A stretch of 24,466 nucleotides of DNA, taken from positions 1 to 24,466 of the forward strand of contig CADFKY010000005.1 of the NCBI GenBank assembly GCA_902834965.1, given 5' to 3'. Position 1 is the stretch's first letter; each line of letters starts with the position of its first letter. The notes under the pieces are model-generated. The model did no database searches. It saw only the letters and a list, made by a program, of their open reading frames with translations, and was not told the DNA's origin. Below, piece after piece: positions 23,292 through 24,466 of the stretch. The stretch is from Veillonellaceae bacterium (lineage in GTDB: Bacteria; Bacillota_C; Negativicutes; Veillonellales; Veillonellaceae). Both the position numbers and the translations under genes were made by a program.

Positions 23292-24466
23292 ATGACATTT
23301 GATAAACGTTTAATAGGTCTCATAATCGTTGTTGGATTTATAGCGGGATTAGTGGGAGCTTCTTATACACATTTAATGCATAGTATTCAGCATTTTGTAT
23401 ATAATTATTCTTCTGCAGATCATATGAGTTTTGGTGCTGCTGTAGCGCGAGTATCCCCAGTAGAACGATTGATACCACTCATTATTTGTGGTCTCATAGG
23501 TGGTGTAGGCTGGTTCCTTATTCACCGATATGGTAAAGGTGTTGTAGATATTAAAACTGCCGTTTCCGGTAAGATGGAGATGAATCCAATAACTACTGTT
23601 TTACATGCAACCTTACAAATTATTACGGTAGCTATAGGTTCACCTTTAGGGCGAGAAGTAGCCCCTCGTGAAGCAAGTGCGGGGATTACAACTTTTTTAG
23701 TTAAGCACTTTGACATAAAACAAGAAGATCGCCAATTATTGATTGCTTGTGCTGCAGGTGCTGGCTTGGCAGCAGTTTATAATTCACCATTATCGGCGGC
23801 AATCTTTACGTTAGAAACCTTGCTCCTTACTTGGAATATACGCGCCATGAGTGCTGCACTTATTTGCTGTGGATTAGCAACTTTTGTAACTCGACAAGCC
23901 GGTGTAGGGGATGTCATTCAATATACAATGGCTCAACCTAGCTTGGGCAGTCACTATGTAGAATTCTCTATTGCCTTAGGCGCTATTGTTGCTTTAGGTG
24001 TGGTTCTATTTAATATTACTCAAGGTAAGCTACCATCTATTCATCGCAGCAGTCCTGTTATGATTCCCATTTCTATCGTAGCCTTTACACTTATTGGTGC
24101 GTTAGCTATGTATTTTCCTGAAATACTTGGGAATGGTAAGGCCGGGAACGAATTAACCTTTACCAATGATATTACATGGACTTATGCATTAGGATTATTT
24201 GGTTCTAAGTGGGCAGCAGTATTACTCGCATTAGCAGCAGGTGCGTATGGTGGTCGTATTACTCCATCTATGATGTTGGGCAGTACGTTAGCCATAGTAT
24301 TTGGTACTTTTTGGTCTATTGCCGTGGCTCCTATATCATTGGGGATGGCTGCCTTTATCGGTGCCGTAGCATTTTTAGGACTTGCACAAAAAATGCCTAT
24401 GACCTCATGTGTATTTATGCTTGAGCTTTCAAGATTTTCTGTAGAAATGTTGTTCCCTATAGCGTT
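23292..24466 (+). CDS. ClC-family chloride channel/antiporter-like protein (3' end outside window)
   Basis: An open frame of 391 codons runs off the window end, with many hydrophobic helices from the N-terminus (LIGLIIVVGFIAGLVGA). ClC landmarks are GSPLGREVAPREASAG (the GREGP filter region, here in the GREVAPRE form), AAGAGLAAVYNSPLSAAIFTLE (the GxAAxFNxPxxGxxFxxE motif), and GAYGGRITPSMMLGS, the third filter segment. It should move chloride or another halide, possibly in exchange for protons. The usual GSGIP motif is replaced near YGKGVVDIK, so anion preference is uncertain. It starts at ATG 23292 after GGAG that overlaps the nrdG stop region; the two-base gap suggests coupling. Roughly the last tenth of the protein seems missing. 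Confidence 0.87.
   Translation, partial: MTFDKRLIGLIIVVGFIAGLVGASYTHLMHSIQHFVYNYSSADHMSFGAAVARVSPVERLIPLIICGLIGGVGWFLIHRYGKGVVDIKTAVSGKMEMNPITTVLHATLQIITVAIGSPLGREVAPREASAGITTFLVKHFDIKQEDRQLLIACAAGAGLAAVYNSPLSAAIFTLETLLLTWNIRAMSAALICCGLATFVTRQAGVGDVIQYTMAQPSLGSHYVEFSIALGAIVALGVVLFNITQGKLPSIHRSSPVMIPISIVAFTLIGALAMYFPEILGNGKAGNELTFTNDITWTYALGLFGSKWAAVLLALAAGAYGGRITPSMMLGSTLAIVFGTFWSIAVAPISLGMAAFIGAVAFLGLAQKMPMTSCVFMLELSRFSVEMLFPIA

Noticed and set aside
24209..24424. Small + strand frame inside the ClC gene
   Set aside because: It is an alternate-frame shadow of the ClC coding sequence, which carries the filter motifs.
1..24466. CRISPR arrays, tRNA/rRNA genes, insertion sequences, attachment sites, ops/JUMPStart element
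   Set aside because: I looked on both strands and saw no regular repeat-spacer pattern, cloverleaf, transposase or GGCGGTAG-type element.

Overview
The window is AT-rich and tightly packed. Every gene I can support lies on the + strand. The gene mix points to a diderm Firmicute of the Negativicutes, most likely Veillonella or a close relative. The reasons are an outer-membrane-type polysaccharide export protein beside Gram-positive-type CpsB/CpsD-like proteins, strong AGGAGG ribosome sites, frequent TTG/GTG starts, and anaerobic metabolism (class III ribonucleotide reductase). The genus is an inference; the sequence itself only shows the combination.

Layout. (1) 1-886: the end of a branched-chain amino-acid ABC transporter operon (livG tail, livF), closed by a very strong terminator. 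(2) 887-1219: a 333-base regulatory gap without a gene. (3) 1220-19188: an ~18 kb, 17-gene capsule/exopolysaccharide operon with short gaps or overlaps and no convincing internal terminator, closed by a perfect hairpin at 19214-19252. (4) 19453-20256: a CpsB-like PHP-domain gene with its own promoter and terminator. (5) 20311-23289: nrdD and nrdG, preceded by two tandem NrdR-box-like sites, a near-consensus promoter and a terminator-like leader hairpin. (6) 23292-end: a ClC-family channel or exchanger, cut off by the window edge.

How the capsule genes fit together. A PglF/CapD-type 4,6-dehydratase, a DegT aminotransferase and a PglC-type phosphoglycosyl transferase would make and attach a 4-amino-4,6-dideoxy sugar as the first residue on undecaprenyl phosphate. 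A GT4 enzyme adds sugar. LicD, an IspD/TarI-like cytidylyltransferase and an SDR look like a CDP-activated polyol or choline-type decoration cassette. Ugd and a UDP-glucuronate 4-epimerase-like enzyme supply uronic acids. A TupA-like ATP-grasp protein and a CapA-like metallophosphatase suggest amino-acid or peptide decoration. Wzx flips, Wzy polymerises, Wzz sets chain length, and the SLBB protein exports across the outer membrane.

Most unusual: both halves of the expected tyrosine-phosphorylation control look catalytically dead. The CpsD-like kinase lacks the Walker A lysine, the second Walker A' aspartate and the C-terminal tyrosine cluster. The CpsB-like phosphatase has lost nearly every metal ligand of its family. 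Both proteins are otherwise full-fold, open and well expressed-looking, which suggests a repurposed, non-phosphorylating regulatory module.
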